A stretch of 35,680 nucleotides of DNA from assembly GCF_002761755.1 (NCBI RefSeq), contig NZ_PEOG01000060.1, forward strand, positions 1 through 35,680, in the 5' to 3' direction. The notes beneath the pieces are model-generated. The model had not been told where the DNA came from. It did no database searches and was given only the letters and a program-made list of their open reading frames with translations. The first letter of the stretch is position 1. Every line of letters starts with the position of its first letter. This stretch comes from Roseateles chitinivorans. Lineage in GTDB: Bacteria > Pseudomonadota > Gammaproteobacteria > Burkholderiales > Burkholderiaceae_C. A program made the position numbers and the translations under genes. This document shows positions 26,038-33,776 of this stretch, one piece after another.

Positions 26038-26119
26038 GAAGACCGTCTTCCGGTCTCCGGCCAGGCCGGAAGTAGACCATCGATCCCACGCCAGTCAGTG
26101 CCTGACCGTTTTCCATGCA

Positions 26120-26138
26120 GCCGCCGCCACGCGGCGGC
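26120..26138 (-). terminator. Candidate hairpin after the small GH16 gene
   Basis: Perfect 8-bp stem GCCGCCGC with a 3-nt loop and GCGGCGGC, 28 nt past the GH16 stop on the minus strand. No T-run follows in that direction, so intrinsic termination is uncertain. Confidence 0.4.
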
Positions 26139-26165
26139 GCCAGGCTCAAGCGCGGTGGCCTCCGT

Positions 26166-27029
26166 TCAGCGCGCCTGCTGGTAGACGCGCACATGCGCCA
26201 CTTCATAGCTGACCGGGAAGATCGCATCGTCGATCTCCCCGCCCAGGTCGCCGCCGATCGCGAGATTGAGGATCAGGAACTGCGGCTTGTCGAACGGCCA
26301 TTGCGCCGGTCCCTGGTCCAGGTTCGGATAGGCGGCATGCACCTGGCCATCGATGCCGAAGCGGATCTCCCGGGGCGTCCACAGCATCTGGTAGTCGTGG
26401 AACCGGTCGCAGGCGGTCGCGAGCTTGCGGCCATCGCCGACGCCATGTCCGCCGTGGCCGGAGCTCGTGTGCACCGTGCTGAAGACCCAGTCCGGCTTCT
26501 GGCCCATGTGCTCGAGGATGTCGAGCTCCCCGGCGGCTGGCCAGTCGCCCTGGCTGCCCAGGGTCCAGATCGCCGGCCAGGTGCCGCGGCCGCAGGGCAG
26601 CCTGGCGCGGATCTCGAAGAAGCCGTAGGTCCACTCGGCCTTGCCTTTGGTGATCAGCCGCGTCGAGCTGTAGTGCTGGCCGCCCCAGTCGGGCCGGGAG
26701 GACAGCGCCTCCTTGCGCGCCGTGATGAGCAGCCGGCCATCTCGCACCACCGCGTTCTCCGCCCGCGGACCGGCGTAGTACTGCTTTTCGCGGTTGTGCC
26801 AGCCCTGCTTGTTCATGCCGGTGTCGTAGGCCCACTTCGTCGCGTCCGGCAGCCCGTCCCGGTCGAACTCATCCGACCACACCAGCGTGTAGCCGGCCGG
26901 CAGGCCGATCGGCCCGTCCGCCGCGCCGCCCTTGCCGGTGGCCGTCTGCGCCAGCGCCGAGCCGCCGTCGATCGTCAGCGCCGCCAACAGCGGCAGCGCG
27001 GCCCGGCGCCGCGTCAGTCGTTGCTTCAT
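26166..27029 (-). CDS. Secreted GH16 beta-glucanase, single domain
   Basis: A 287-residue GH16 enzyme. The signal peptide is about 1-28 (LPLLAALTIDGGSALAQ, after KQRLTRRR). The catalytic domain covers about 45-287: the entry strand YTLVWSDEFDRDG, motif GELDILE with nucleophile E168 and acid/base E173, and the final strand YEVAHVRVYQQ. It lacks any binding module, unlike the larger GH16 enzyme at 16898, and so may act on soluble glucan or in the periplasm. It is the last gene of the GH30-MOSC-binding protein operon. AAGGAG lies 9 bases before ATG 27029; the frame is open upstream, but that stretch is a repeat and not protein-like. Confidence 0.93.
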   Translation of the reverse strand: MKQRLTRRRAALPLLAALTIDGGSALAQTATGKGGAADGPIGLPAGYTLVWSDEFDRDGLPDATKWAYDTGMNKQGWHNREKQYYAGPRAENAVVRDGRLLITARKEALSSRPDWGGQHYSSTRLITKGKAEWTYGFFEIRARLPCGRGTWPAIWTLGSQGDWPAAGELDILEHMGQKPDWVFSTVHTSSGHGGHGVGDGRKLATACDRFHDYQMLWTPREIRFGIDGQVHAAYPNLDQGPAQWPFDKPQFLILNLAIGGDLGGEIDDAIFPVSYEVAHVRVYQQAR

Positions 27030-27080
27030 GAACGGGATCTCCTTCTTGAGGTTGTCCGGGGACGGAGGGGTGTGGTCGTC

Positions 27081-27140
27081 GCGGTGGTCGCCAAAGCGGT
27101 GGTCGCCATCGCGGGAGTCGCCCTCGCGGGAGTCGCCCTC
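27081..27140. repeat. Four tandem 15-bp units before the small GH16 gene
   Basis: Plus-strand units are GCGGTGGTCGCCAAA, GCGGTGGTCGCCATC and two identical copies of GCGGGAGTCGCCCTC. They lie in the 185-bp gap between the second sugar-binding protein and GH16, on the 5' side of the GH16 ribosome-binding site. The units cannot each fold on themselves. They may be a slippage-prone spacer in the operon message. Confidence 0.75.
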
Positions 27141-27214
27141 GCGCTTGCGGTCATCGCCGCGGCGGGTCGGTCGGTGCCGGCCGCGGTCCCTGGCCGGGCG
27201 CCGACCATCGCCGC

Positions 27215-28498
27215 TCAGCGCTTCGCGCGCCGCAGCAGCAGCTGCTCGGCATCCGCGAGCGCCGCCTTGATCGTCTTCTGTCCGCGCAGCACCTTGTCCA
27301 GCTCGGTCTGCACGACTTCCTCGGCGAACTTGTTCTGCTTGTGGACCGGCAAGGCGGTGATGCGCAGCGCATCGTCGCGCCACAGCAGCCGTGCCCGCTG
27401 CCCGCCGAGAAAGTCCACCGGCTCGCTGAAGAACGGGTCGTCATGCACGTCCCGCAGCGCGGGGAAGGCGTCATAGCTCTTGAAGGCCTGCAGTTGCCGC
27501 GCCGGGTCCAGCGTCATCAGCTGGATGAACCGCCAGGCCAGTTGCTTGCGCGCCGGCGCCGACCGCCGTGCGATCGCGTAGAAGGTGCCGCCGTAGGGCA
27601 CCTGAGAGCCGCCCGGCAACGAGGCCGCACGCCACAGGCCCTTGGTCTGCGGCGCGACGAAGGCGTTGAGCTGGCCCACCAGCCAAGCGCCCGAGAGCTC
27701 CGTGGCCAGCCGCCCCTGCTTGAAGCCGGCGCCCCAGTCGTTGGACCAGGCCTGCACCTTCGCATCCAGTCCCTTCTGCCGGGCCCGCAAGGCCACCTCG
27801 AAGGCGCGCTCGAAGCGCGGTGTGTTCACCAGCACCCGCGACTCGGTGTCGAAGTAGACGCCCTCGCCGGGCCGCAGGCCATCGGCCACCAGGATGTCCT
27901 TGATCTCCTGCACGTTGGCGATCAGGTAGGCGCCGGTCCGCGCCTTGATGCGCTCGCCGGCGGCGACATAGCCGTCCCAGCTGCGCGTGAGCTCCTCCGG
28001 CGCCAGGCCCGCGCGGTCCAGGATGTCCTTGCGATACAGCATCGTCCCGGGGCCGATGTCCGCCGGCATGGCGACCACCGCGCCGTTGCGCGCGATCGCC
28101 TGGTCATAGGCATAGGGCACCAGCCGCGCCCGCACCGACTCGATGCCGAAGGGCGGCTGCCGCAGGTCCTCCAGCCCGCCGCCCTGCGCGAAGCGGCCGA
28201 CGAAGCTCGCCTCCAGCGCCATCACGTCGGGCAACCCGACCGCCGTCGACAAGGCAGTCGTCATCGCCGTGTGGTGGTCGGCGTACTGCCGCATCAGGAT
28301 GCGCAGCTCGACGTCCGGATGCAGCGCCTGCCACGCCGGGATCGCCGCCTTGGCGATCTCGTCCATCAACGGGAAGGCGGCGACCGTCAGCACCTCGCGC
28401 GGCTGCGCCCGCGCCGGCACGACCAGCAGGCCGCTCCACGCCGGCGCCGTCATCGCCGCGATCAGGCCGCGGCGGGAGAGTCCTCGGGCCGCGCTCAA
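27215..28498 (-). CDS. ABC transporter sugar-binding protein 2
   Basis: A 427-residue paralogue of the binding protein at 2855, sharing long segments: DHHTAMTTALSTA, GLPDVMALE, RSWDGYVAAG, DIGPGT, YGGTF and the tail TELDKVL. No permease or ATPase accompanies it, so it likely docks on the single transporter at 4163-8518 with a different oligosaccharide preference. I chose TTG 28498, which overlaps the MOSC stop as TTGA. It gives an N-terminus with a twin-arginine-like SRRGLIAA before a hydrophobic stretch ending PARAQ; this would be a Tat signal, unlike the Sec signal of paralogue 1. ATG 28453 is the alternative, but it leaves a signal with no positive charge at its start. Confidence 0.88.
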   Translation of the reverse strand: MSAARGLSRRGLIAAMTAPAWSGLLVVPARAQPREVLTVAAFPLMDEIAKAAIPAWQALHPDVELRILMRQYADHHTAMTTALSTAVGLPDVMALEASFVGRFAQGGGLEDLRQPPFGIESVRARLVPYAYDQAIARNGAVVAMPADIGPGTMLYRKDILDRAGLAPEELTRSWDGYVAAGERIKARTGAYLIANVQEIKDILVADGLRPGEGVYFDTESRVLVNTPRFERAFEVALRARQKGLDAKVQAWSNDWGAGFKQGRLATELSGAWLVGQLNAFVAPQTKGLWRAASLPGGSQVPYGGTFYAIARRSAPARKQLAWRFIQLMTLDPARQLQAFKSYDAFPALRDVHDDPFFSEPVDFLGGQRARLLWRDDALRITALPVHKQNKFAEEVVQTELDKVLRGQKTIKAALADAEQLLLRRAKR

Positions 28499-29343
28499 AA
28501 GTCGAGCTCTATCGTCAGGCTGGCGCCTTCGGCCAGCGAGCCGCCCGGCGGCGGCTGCAGATAGACGCCGAAGCGCGAGGCCTGTCCCGGCCAGCGCTGC
28601 GCGCTGAGCGCGGCGATCTCCGTGTCGATGCCCACCTGCGCCTCGCCGGTGTCCGGATCGACATTGGGCACGACACAGCGCTCGCAGGGCATTCGATGCA
28701 CCAGGCGTCGCCACGCGCCCTCGCCGTCGCGCCAGACCATCTGCGTCAGATGCTCCTCGATGAAGGGCATCACCGCGTCGGGCCCGCCGCCCAGCACCAG
28801 GTTGGGCCGCAGCCGGCGCACATCGACCGGTCCCCGGCCTTGCGTCGCCAAATGCTCGTTGAGCTCCGCCACCGACGCTGCCGACACCGCATGCAGCGGG
28901 TTCGGCGCGGTGGCGAGCATCGCCTCGCGGTCCAGCTTCACCAGCCGCAGGTCCTCGCCGGTCAGCTCACGCAGGAACTGAGCCGCCAGCGCGCCGGCGT
29001 CGCGTCCGGCATGGGCCACCATGCGACGCTCGCCGGGATGCCAGATCAAGGCCTGGGTCGCGCCGCCCTCGGGCTCGCGCGACAGCCGCAGCGGCTGCTG
29101 CCCGCCGCCGCGCAGCAGCAGCGCGTCCGGCAGCAGCCCCGGCTGGAGCAATGCCAGCTTCGGATGCGAGCCCAGCCAGGCAAGCTCGCCGCGCGCGTCG
29201 ATCACGATCCACTCGCGATCGCCCTCGATGCGTCCGTCGGCATCGAAGCGGAGCTCAGGCACGCGCGCGCCGGCGCAGGACTTCACCGGATACAGGTAGA
29301 GCGCATCGACGCGGGCGGACGCGGTGTGATCGGCGACGGTCAT
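28495..29343 (-). CDS. MOSC-domain protein (YcbX/mARC-like)
   Basis: A 282-residue protein. The N-terminal MOSC beta-barrel region covers about 10-120 (LYLYPVKSCAGARV is the family's opening). The MOSC domain covers about 140-280 with RRLRPNLVLGG and CERCVVPNVDPDTGE; C223 is at the position of the cysteine that binds the molybdenum cofactor in YcbX and mARC enzymes. These reduce N-hydroxylated compounds with electrons from a ferredoxin-like partner, but no C-terminal ferredoxin domain is present here. It lies 15 bp after GH30 and overlaps the binding-protein start, so it is firmly within a glycan operon where its role is unclear. Confidence 0.9.
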   Translation of the reverse strand: MTVADHTASARVDALYLYPVKSCAGARVPELRFDADGRIEGDREWIVIDARGELAWLGSHPKLALLQPGLLPDALLLRGGGQQPLRLSREPEGGATQALIWHPGERRMVAHAGRDAGALAAQFLRELTGEDLRLVKLDREAMLATAPNPLHAVSAASVAELNEHLATQGRGPVDVRRLRPNLVLGGGPDAVMPFIEEHLTQMVWRDGEGAWRRLVHRMPCERCVVPNVDPDTGEAQVGIDTEIAALSAQRWPGQASRFGVYLQPPPGGSLAEGASLTIELDF

Positions 29344-29358
29344 GGGAGCGTCCCCGAT

Positions 29359-30762
29359 TCAGCGCGGCAGCAGGTAGGTCGCGATGCAGCGCGCCGGCAG
29401 CGCCGCGACGCCGGCCAGGCCGTCGATGCGCAGCGTGAAGCGGTGCTCGCGCTCGCTGCGATTCATCACGACGACGGCGATGCTGCCGTCCTCGTTGAGC
29501 GCGGCGGTGCATTCCAGGTCCTGGCTGCTGGCCGAGCACAGCACCCGATGCGCGCCGGGCCGGATGAAGCGGCTGAAGTGGCCGAGGTAGTCGTACGAGC
29601 TCTGCGGCATCAACCGGTTCTGCTCGCGGTCCGCGAGCATCGGCGCGCTGCACAGGTTGCCGACGTGGTTCGGCCCGCCGGTCTCGTCCAGCAGCAGGTT
29701 CCAGTCGATCCAGCCCACCGTCCAGCGATTCAGGTCGTTGATGATGCTGCGCCCGTAGCGCTCGCCGGTCGACCACGATCCGATGTGCGGGCCGCCTTCC
29801 TGGCAGCCCTCGGTGAACAGCAGCTGTTTGTCCGGATAGGCGTCATGCAGCAGGCCGACATGGTCGAAGTGGTCCTCGACATACCAGTGGAAGCCGCAGC
29901 CCCAGACATACTTCGCCGCCTCGGGGTCCGAGTAGACGACGTCGGCGCGCTGCACCATCTGGTCGCGGTTGTGGTCCCAGATCACGATGCGGATGCGCTG
30001 CAGGCCGGCCGCGTGCAGCGCCGGGCCAAGGTGGTCGCGGACGAAGTCGCGTTCCTCCTCGGCGCTGTAGACGCAGGAGTCCCAGCGCTGCACCGCGTCG
30101 GGCTCGTTCTGCACCGAGACGCCCCAGATCGGCACGCCCTCGGCCTCATAGGCCTGGACGAACTTCACATAGCACTGCGCCCAGGTCTTCGCATGGCGCG
30201 CCAGCAGCTTGCCGCCGTTGTTCATCTCGCCGTTGGTCTTCATCCAGGCGGGCGGACTCCAGGGCGAGACCAGCAGCTTCATCGGTCCCGGCGCGACCTT
30301 CATCGCGGCCTGGATCATCGGCAGCAGCGCGCGGCGGTCCCGATCGATGTTGAAGTGGGCCAGCGCCTCGTCGCCCGGGACCTCCGCATGGGCGTAGTTG
30401 CCCAGCGAGAAGTCGCAGCTGTTCATGTGCACCCGGTTGAAGGTATAGCCGTGACCGGCGCCGGCGTCGAAGTAGGCCCGCAGCAGCGCGTTGGCCTCGG
30501 CGGGCGGGAGCTTCTGCCAGGTGGTCGCCGCCGCTTCGGTGAACGCGCCGCCGAAGCCCTCGATGCGCTGGAAGCGCCTGGCGCTGTTCACCACCAGCTT
30601 GGGCATGCCGGCGATCGCGGCATCGGCCATCAGTCGCGCCACTGGCTGCAATGCCAGATCCGGCTGCGCGGCCAGGCGCGTCGAACTCGCCAGGTCCGCG
30701 CCTTTGGCGGACAGCGTCCATCGCAGCGACGCGCTCGCGCGCGCCGTCGTTGTCTCCGTCAT
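29359..30762 (-). CDS. GH30 family beta-glucosidase/beta-1,6-glucanase, cytoplasmic
   Basis: A 467-residue glycoside hydrolase family 30 enzyme. The fold opens with FQRIEGFGGAFTEAAA. The acid/base glutamate is E220 in VSVQNEPDA and the nucleophile E318 in LLFTEGCQEGG. The C-terminal side beta-domain (about 400-467) ends IATYLLPR. Family members cut beta-1,6-glucan, glucosylceramide or related beta-glucosides; a beta-1,6-glucosidic role would suit branched laminarin. No signal peptide is seen, so it acts on imported oligosaccharides. An upstream in-frame ATG at 30807 is rejected because it would place the operator inside the coding region. GH30 leads the four-gene operon. Confidence 0.92.
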   Translation of the reverse strand: MTETTTARASASLRWTLSAKGADLASSTRLAAQPDLALQPVARLMADAAIAGMPKLVVNSARRFQRIEGFGGAFTEAAATTWQKLPPAEANALLRAYFDAGAGHGYTFNRVHMNSCDFSLGNYAHAEVPGDEALAHFNIDRDRRALLPMIQAAMKVAPGPMKLLVSPWSPPAWMKTNGEMNNGGKLLARHAKTWAQCYVKFVQAYEAEGVPIWGVSVQNEPDAVQRWDSCVYSAEEERDFVRDHLGPALHAAGLQRIRIVIWDHNRDQMVQRADVVYSDPEAAKYVWGCGFHWYVEDHFDHVGLLHDAYPDKQLLFTEGCQEGGPHIGSWSTGERYGRSIINDLNRWTVGWIDWNLLLDETGGPNHVGNLCSAPMLADREQNRLMPQSSYDYLGHFSRFIRPGAHRVLCSASSQDLECTAALNEDGSIAVVVMNRSEREHRFTLRIDGLAGVAALPARCIATYLLPR

Positions 30763-30788
30763 GGGAATGCCCTTTTGCTGCGCGCTTA

Positions 30789-30802
30789 TGAAAGCGCTTT
30801 CA
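30789..30802. promoter_or_regulatory. LacI-family operator, GH30 operon
   Basis: Perfect palindrome TGAAAGCGCTTTCA, the fourth copy in the window. It starts 7 nt after the -10 element of the minus-strand promoter, so it covers the expected transcription start. This is the usual place for a repressor. Confidence 0.85.
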
Positions 30803-30809
30803 AGCACCG

Positions 30810-30838
30810 AGCATAGGGGCAGTCGGTCCGACGGTCAA
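30810..30838 (-). promoter_or_regulatory. Sigma-70 promoter of the GH30 operon
   Basis: On the minus strand TTGACC (30838-30833) is followed after 17 bp by TATGCT (30815-30810). That is five of six and four of six matches to the -35 and -10 consensus. The operator sits directly downstream. Confidence 0.68.
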
Positions 30839-30857
30839 TCCAGGGATGGCCCGAGGC

Positions 30858-30871
30858 GCCCGGCGCCGGGC
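30858..30871 (-). terminator. Weak hairpin after the sulfur-fusion gene
   Basis: Palindrome GCCCGGCGCCGGGC, 8 nt past the stop of the desulfurase fusion. It could form a 5-bp stem with a 4-nt loop, and no T-run follows. A weak candidate end for that transcript, just before the GH30 promoter. Confidence 0.35.
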
Positions 30872-30878
30872 CGCCCGC

Positions 30879-33203
30879 TCAGATCGCGATCGCGTCGAAG
30901 GCGATCGGGACGCCGGTGGTGGTGCCGGCATTGGGATTGCTGCGCGCGCCGGCCGCGAGCGATGCAGAGCCCTCCGGCCACAGGGCGAGGCCGCCGGCCA
31001 GGCTCCAGGCCCGCGCATGGCCGAGGCGGCGCAGCGCCCGCGCCGCCTGCGCGCTGCGGTTGCCGCTGCGGCAGAAGAAGACCACCGGCGTGTCCGCCGG
31101 CAAGGCGCGCCAGCGCGGCAACGCGTTGATCAGCGCGGACAGCGGCACCGCCTCGGGCCCGAGCGCCTCGTTCGGGCTCAGCCGCGCCTCGTAGGCCTCG
31201 CGCACGTCGACGAGCACCGGCTTCGGATCGGCGCCCTCGCCCAGCAGTGCCTGCAGGCCGGCCACGTCCAGCTCGACGCGCTCCGCCGACCTCGCGCAGG
31301 CGACGCGCGCGCCGCATGCCATGGTCTGGTACTCGGTCGGCGCAAGGTCGCGCTCCAGCACGCCCTTCTCGATCGCGAAGGCCTCGGCGCTGAGGCGCCC
31401 CTTGAGCACGCCGTCGAGCAGCGGCTGCGCCTCGCATTCGACCGCCAGCGTCGTGGCGAAACGGTCGTCATAGTCGTGGCCCGGCAGCAGCAGGCCCCCC
31501 AGGCCGACATTGCGCTCCAGCGTCTTCAGCGACGACGCGAAGGCGGCCGGGGCACTCTGCGGGAAGTCGCTGCGACCGAGCGCACCCGGCATCACCGTGT
31601 CGCCGACGAAGGTCGCGACCAGCTCGCCGCCGGCGTGCAGCAGGTAGGCGGTCGAGTCCTCGGTGTGGCCGGGGACCTCCAGCCGCGACAGGCGGTATGC
31701 GCCCAGCGCGATCACCTCCGCGCCCGAGGGCCAGCCCAGCGGATCGACCTGCCCCTGCCGGGCGTCCTCCGCCAGCAGTTCCGGCACCGCGTCGCGCAGC
31801 GCCTGCGCCGAGGACGCGTGATCGCCATGGCTGTGGGTGTCGAGCACCGCCGCCAGCGTCAGCCCGCGACATCGCAGCCACTGCGTCAGCGTGCCGGTCA
31901 GCTCCGGCAGCGGATCGACGATGACGCAGCGGCGGCTGCCGACATCGGCGACGACGTAGCAGCAGGCGCCGTCGACGCTGAAGCGGGTCAGCAGGTCTGG
32001 CGCCTGCGGGGTATCGTTCGGCGAGGGCATCTGGCAGGTCGCGCGCAGCGACTCGCCGCAGGCGCGCACGCGGCGACAGGCCTCGTCCAGCGTGGCGTCG
32101 GCGTCGGCCGCGCCGAAGGACAGGCGCACCGCCGAGGCGGCGCGCCATGCCGGCAGGCCCATGGCCTGGAGCACATAGCTCGGCGCCGCCTTCGAAGCGC
32201 CGCAGGCCGATCCGCCGCTGACGCGCAAGCCGGCGGCATCGAAGAGGTCCAGCAGCAGCTTCGCGGCCAGGCCCGGGACGGAGACATTCAGCGTGGTCGG
32301 CAGGCTGATGTCGAAGGGCGCATTGAAAACCACCTCGGGGAAGGCGTCGCGCAGCGCGTCGGCCAGCCGCTGGCGGCGGTCGACCAGCTGGCTGAGCGAG
32401 GCGAAGGTGCTCCCTTGCTCGAGCGCGTCCAGCACCGCGCCCAGCGCGGCGATGCCCGCCATGTTCTCGGTGCCGGAGCGCAGCGCGCCCTCCTGGCCGC
32501 CGCCGGCCATCAGCGGCGTGAACGGGGCGCCCTCGCGGACATAGAGCATGCCGATGCCCTTGGGCGCATAGAGCTTGTGGCCGGAGAACGGCGCGTAGTC
32601 GATGGCTCGCTCGCCGAGCTGCAACGGCAGCTTGCCCAGCGCCTGCACGCCGTCGACCAGCCACAGCGCGCCGCTGCCGCGCAGCACCTCGGCGATGCCG
32701 TCGAGGTCGCTGATGACGCCGGTCTCGTTATTGGCCGCCATCGTGCAGACGAGACCGGCCGAGCGCACCTGCTCGCGCAGCCAGGCAAGGTCATGACGGC
32801 CGTCGAGGCCCACCGGAATCGCGACCACCTCCAGCCCCAGGCCGAGCAGCGCATTCCAGTGCTTGAGCGCCTCGGGGACGGCCTTGTGCTCGGTGGCGCC
32901 GTACAGCAGCCGCGGCGGGATCGGCTGGCCGGCGTCGCGCCGCTGGCGCAGCGCTGTCAGCGCGGAGAGGACGGCCGTCTGGATGCCTTCGGTCGCGCCG
33001 CTGGTGAAGACCAGCCGGCCGCCCGGCGCGCCCAGCACCCGGCGCGCGGTGGCACGGACTTCGTCGAGCCGGGCCCGCGCCTTGAGGCCGCTGCCGTGGA
33101 TGCTGCTGGGGTTTCCGAATGCGTCCGCCATCACGGAGAGCGCGGCATCGCGGGCCTGCGGCAGGACGGGGGTGGTGGCGTTGGCGTCGAGATAGATTTC
33201 CAT
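30879..33203 (-). CDS. Cysteine desulfurase - persulfide dioxygenase - rhodanese fusion
   Basis: A 774-residue three-domain sulfur protein. Residues 1-385 form a NifS/IscS-type cysteine desulfurase: IYLDANATTPV, FGNPSSIHGSG, PLP lysine K210 in SGHK, and persulfide cysteine C334 in SGGSACGASK. Residues about 405-600 form an ETHE1-like metallo-beta-lactamase domain: HSHGDH at 457-462, PGHTEDS, FVGDT, GRSDFP and LLPGHDYDD. Residues about 645-745 form a rhodanese domain with catalytic C711 in CRSGNRS. The enzyme could take sulfur from cysteine as persulfide, then oxidise it to sulfite or transfer it as thiosulfate, in one chain. Dioxygenase-rhodanese fusions are known; adding the desulfurase is unusual. 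It is divergent from an Lrp-type regulator. Confidence 0.92.
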   Translation of the reverse strand: MEIYLDANATTPVLPQARDAALSVMADAFGNPSSIHGSGLKARARLDEVRATARRVLGAPGGRLVFTSGATEGIQTAVLSALTALRQRRDAGQPIPPRLLYGATEHKAVPEALKHWNALLGLGLEVVAIPVGLDGRHDLAWLREQVRSAGLVCTMAANNETGVISDLDGIAEVLRGSGALWLVDGVQALGKLPLQLGERAIDYAPFSGHKLYAPKGIGMLYVREGAPFTPLMAGGGQEGALRSGTENMAGIAALGAVLDALEQGSTFASLSQLVDRRQRLADALRDAFPEVVFNAPFDISLPTTLNVSVPGLAAKLLLDLFDAAGLRVSGGSACGASKAAPSYVLQAMGLPAWRAASAVRLSFGAADADATLDEACRRVRACGESLRATCQMPSPNDTPQAPDLLTRFSVDGACCYVVADVGSRRCVIVDPLPELTGTLTQWLRCRGLTLAAVLDTHSHGDHASSAQALRDAVPELLAEDARQGQVDPLGWPSGAEVIALGAYRLSRLEVPGHTEDSTAYLLHAGGELVATFVGDTVMPGALGRSDFPQSAPAAFASSLKTLERNVGLGGLLLPGHDYDDRFATTLAVECEAQPLLDGVLKGRLSAEAFAIEKGVLERDLAPTEYQTMACGARVACARSAERVELDVAGLQALLGEGADPKPVLVDVREAYEARLSPNEALGPEAVPLSALINALPRWRALPADTPVVFFCRSGNRSAQAARALRRLGHARAWSLAGGLALWPEGSASLAAGARSNPNAGTTTGVPIAFDAIAI

Positions 33204-33297
33204 GGCCGACGATTGTCAGAAGGCGACCGGGGAATCCGCATGCAAAATCCGCCTGTTCTTCATCGCTTTCAGCAAATGCGTTCCAACGCTGGTGGAA

Positions 33298-33768
33298 ATG
33301 ACAAAACTTGATTCCATTGACCGCAAGATCCTGCATGTGCTGCAGCGGGATGCGGCAATTCAGGTCAGCGACTTGGCGGCGGAGGTGGGCCTGTCCACGA
33401 CGCCTTGCTGGCGGCGGGTGCAGCGGCTCAAGGAGTCCGGCGTGATCACCCGCAACGTGATGCTGGTCGACCCGAAGAAGGTCAACGTCGGGGTGACGGT
33501 GTTCGTGTCGGTGCGGACGAGCGTGCATTCGCAAAGCTGGTTCGAGCAGTTCTGCGCGGCGGTCGAGGCGATCCCGGAGGTCGTCGAGTTCTACCGGATG
33601 AGCGGCGATGTCGACTACCTGCTGCGCGTGGTCGTCCCGGACATCGCCGCCTACGACCAGGTCTACAAGCGGCTGATCGCCAACACGCAGCTCTCAGACG
33701 TCAGCTCCAGCTTCGCGATGGAGGAGCTGAAGTTCACGACGGCCCTGCCCTTGTCGTATATCCCCTGA
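33298..33768 (+). CDS. Lrp/AsnC-family transcriptional regulator
   Basis: A 156-residue regulator. The N-terminal helix-turn-helix covers about 18-48 (RDAAIQVSDLAAEVGLSTTPCWRRVQRL). The C-terminal RAM effector domain covers about 65-145 (FVSVRTSVHSQSWFEQFCAAVEAIPEVVEFYRMSGDVDYLLRV). Its end TTALPLSYIP resembles the DecR/YbaO branch, which in E. coli senses cysteine. ATG 33298 fits the family N-terminus (MTKLDSIDRKIL); the open frame upstream overlaps the divergent gene's start. With 94 bp between the two starts, it likely controls the desulfurase fusion in response to cysteine. That is inference from branch and position. Confidence 0.88.
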   Translation: MTKLDSIDRKILHVLQRDAAIQVSDLAAEVGLSTTPCWRRVQRLKESGVITRNVMLVDPKKVNVGVTVFVSVRTSVHSQSWFEQFCAAVEAIPEVVEFYRMSGDVDYLLRVVVPDIAAYDQVYKRLIANTQLSDVSSSFAMEELKFTTALPLSYIP

Positions 33769-33776
33769 GGCGGGCG

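Noticed and set aside
27030..27383. N-terminal extension of the small GH16 frame
   Set aside because: It covers the tandem repeat and the end of the binding-protein gene, and would bury the signal peptide.
30763..30807. Earlier ATG for the GH30 gene at 30807
   Set aside because: The coding region would then contain the operator and the probable transcription start; ATG 30762 has a usable ribosome-binding sequence.
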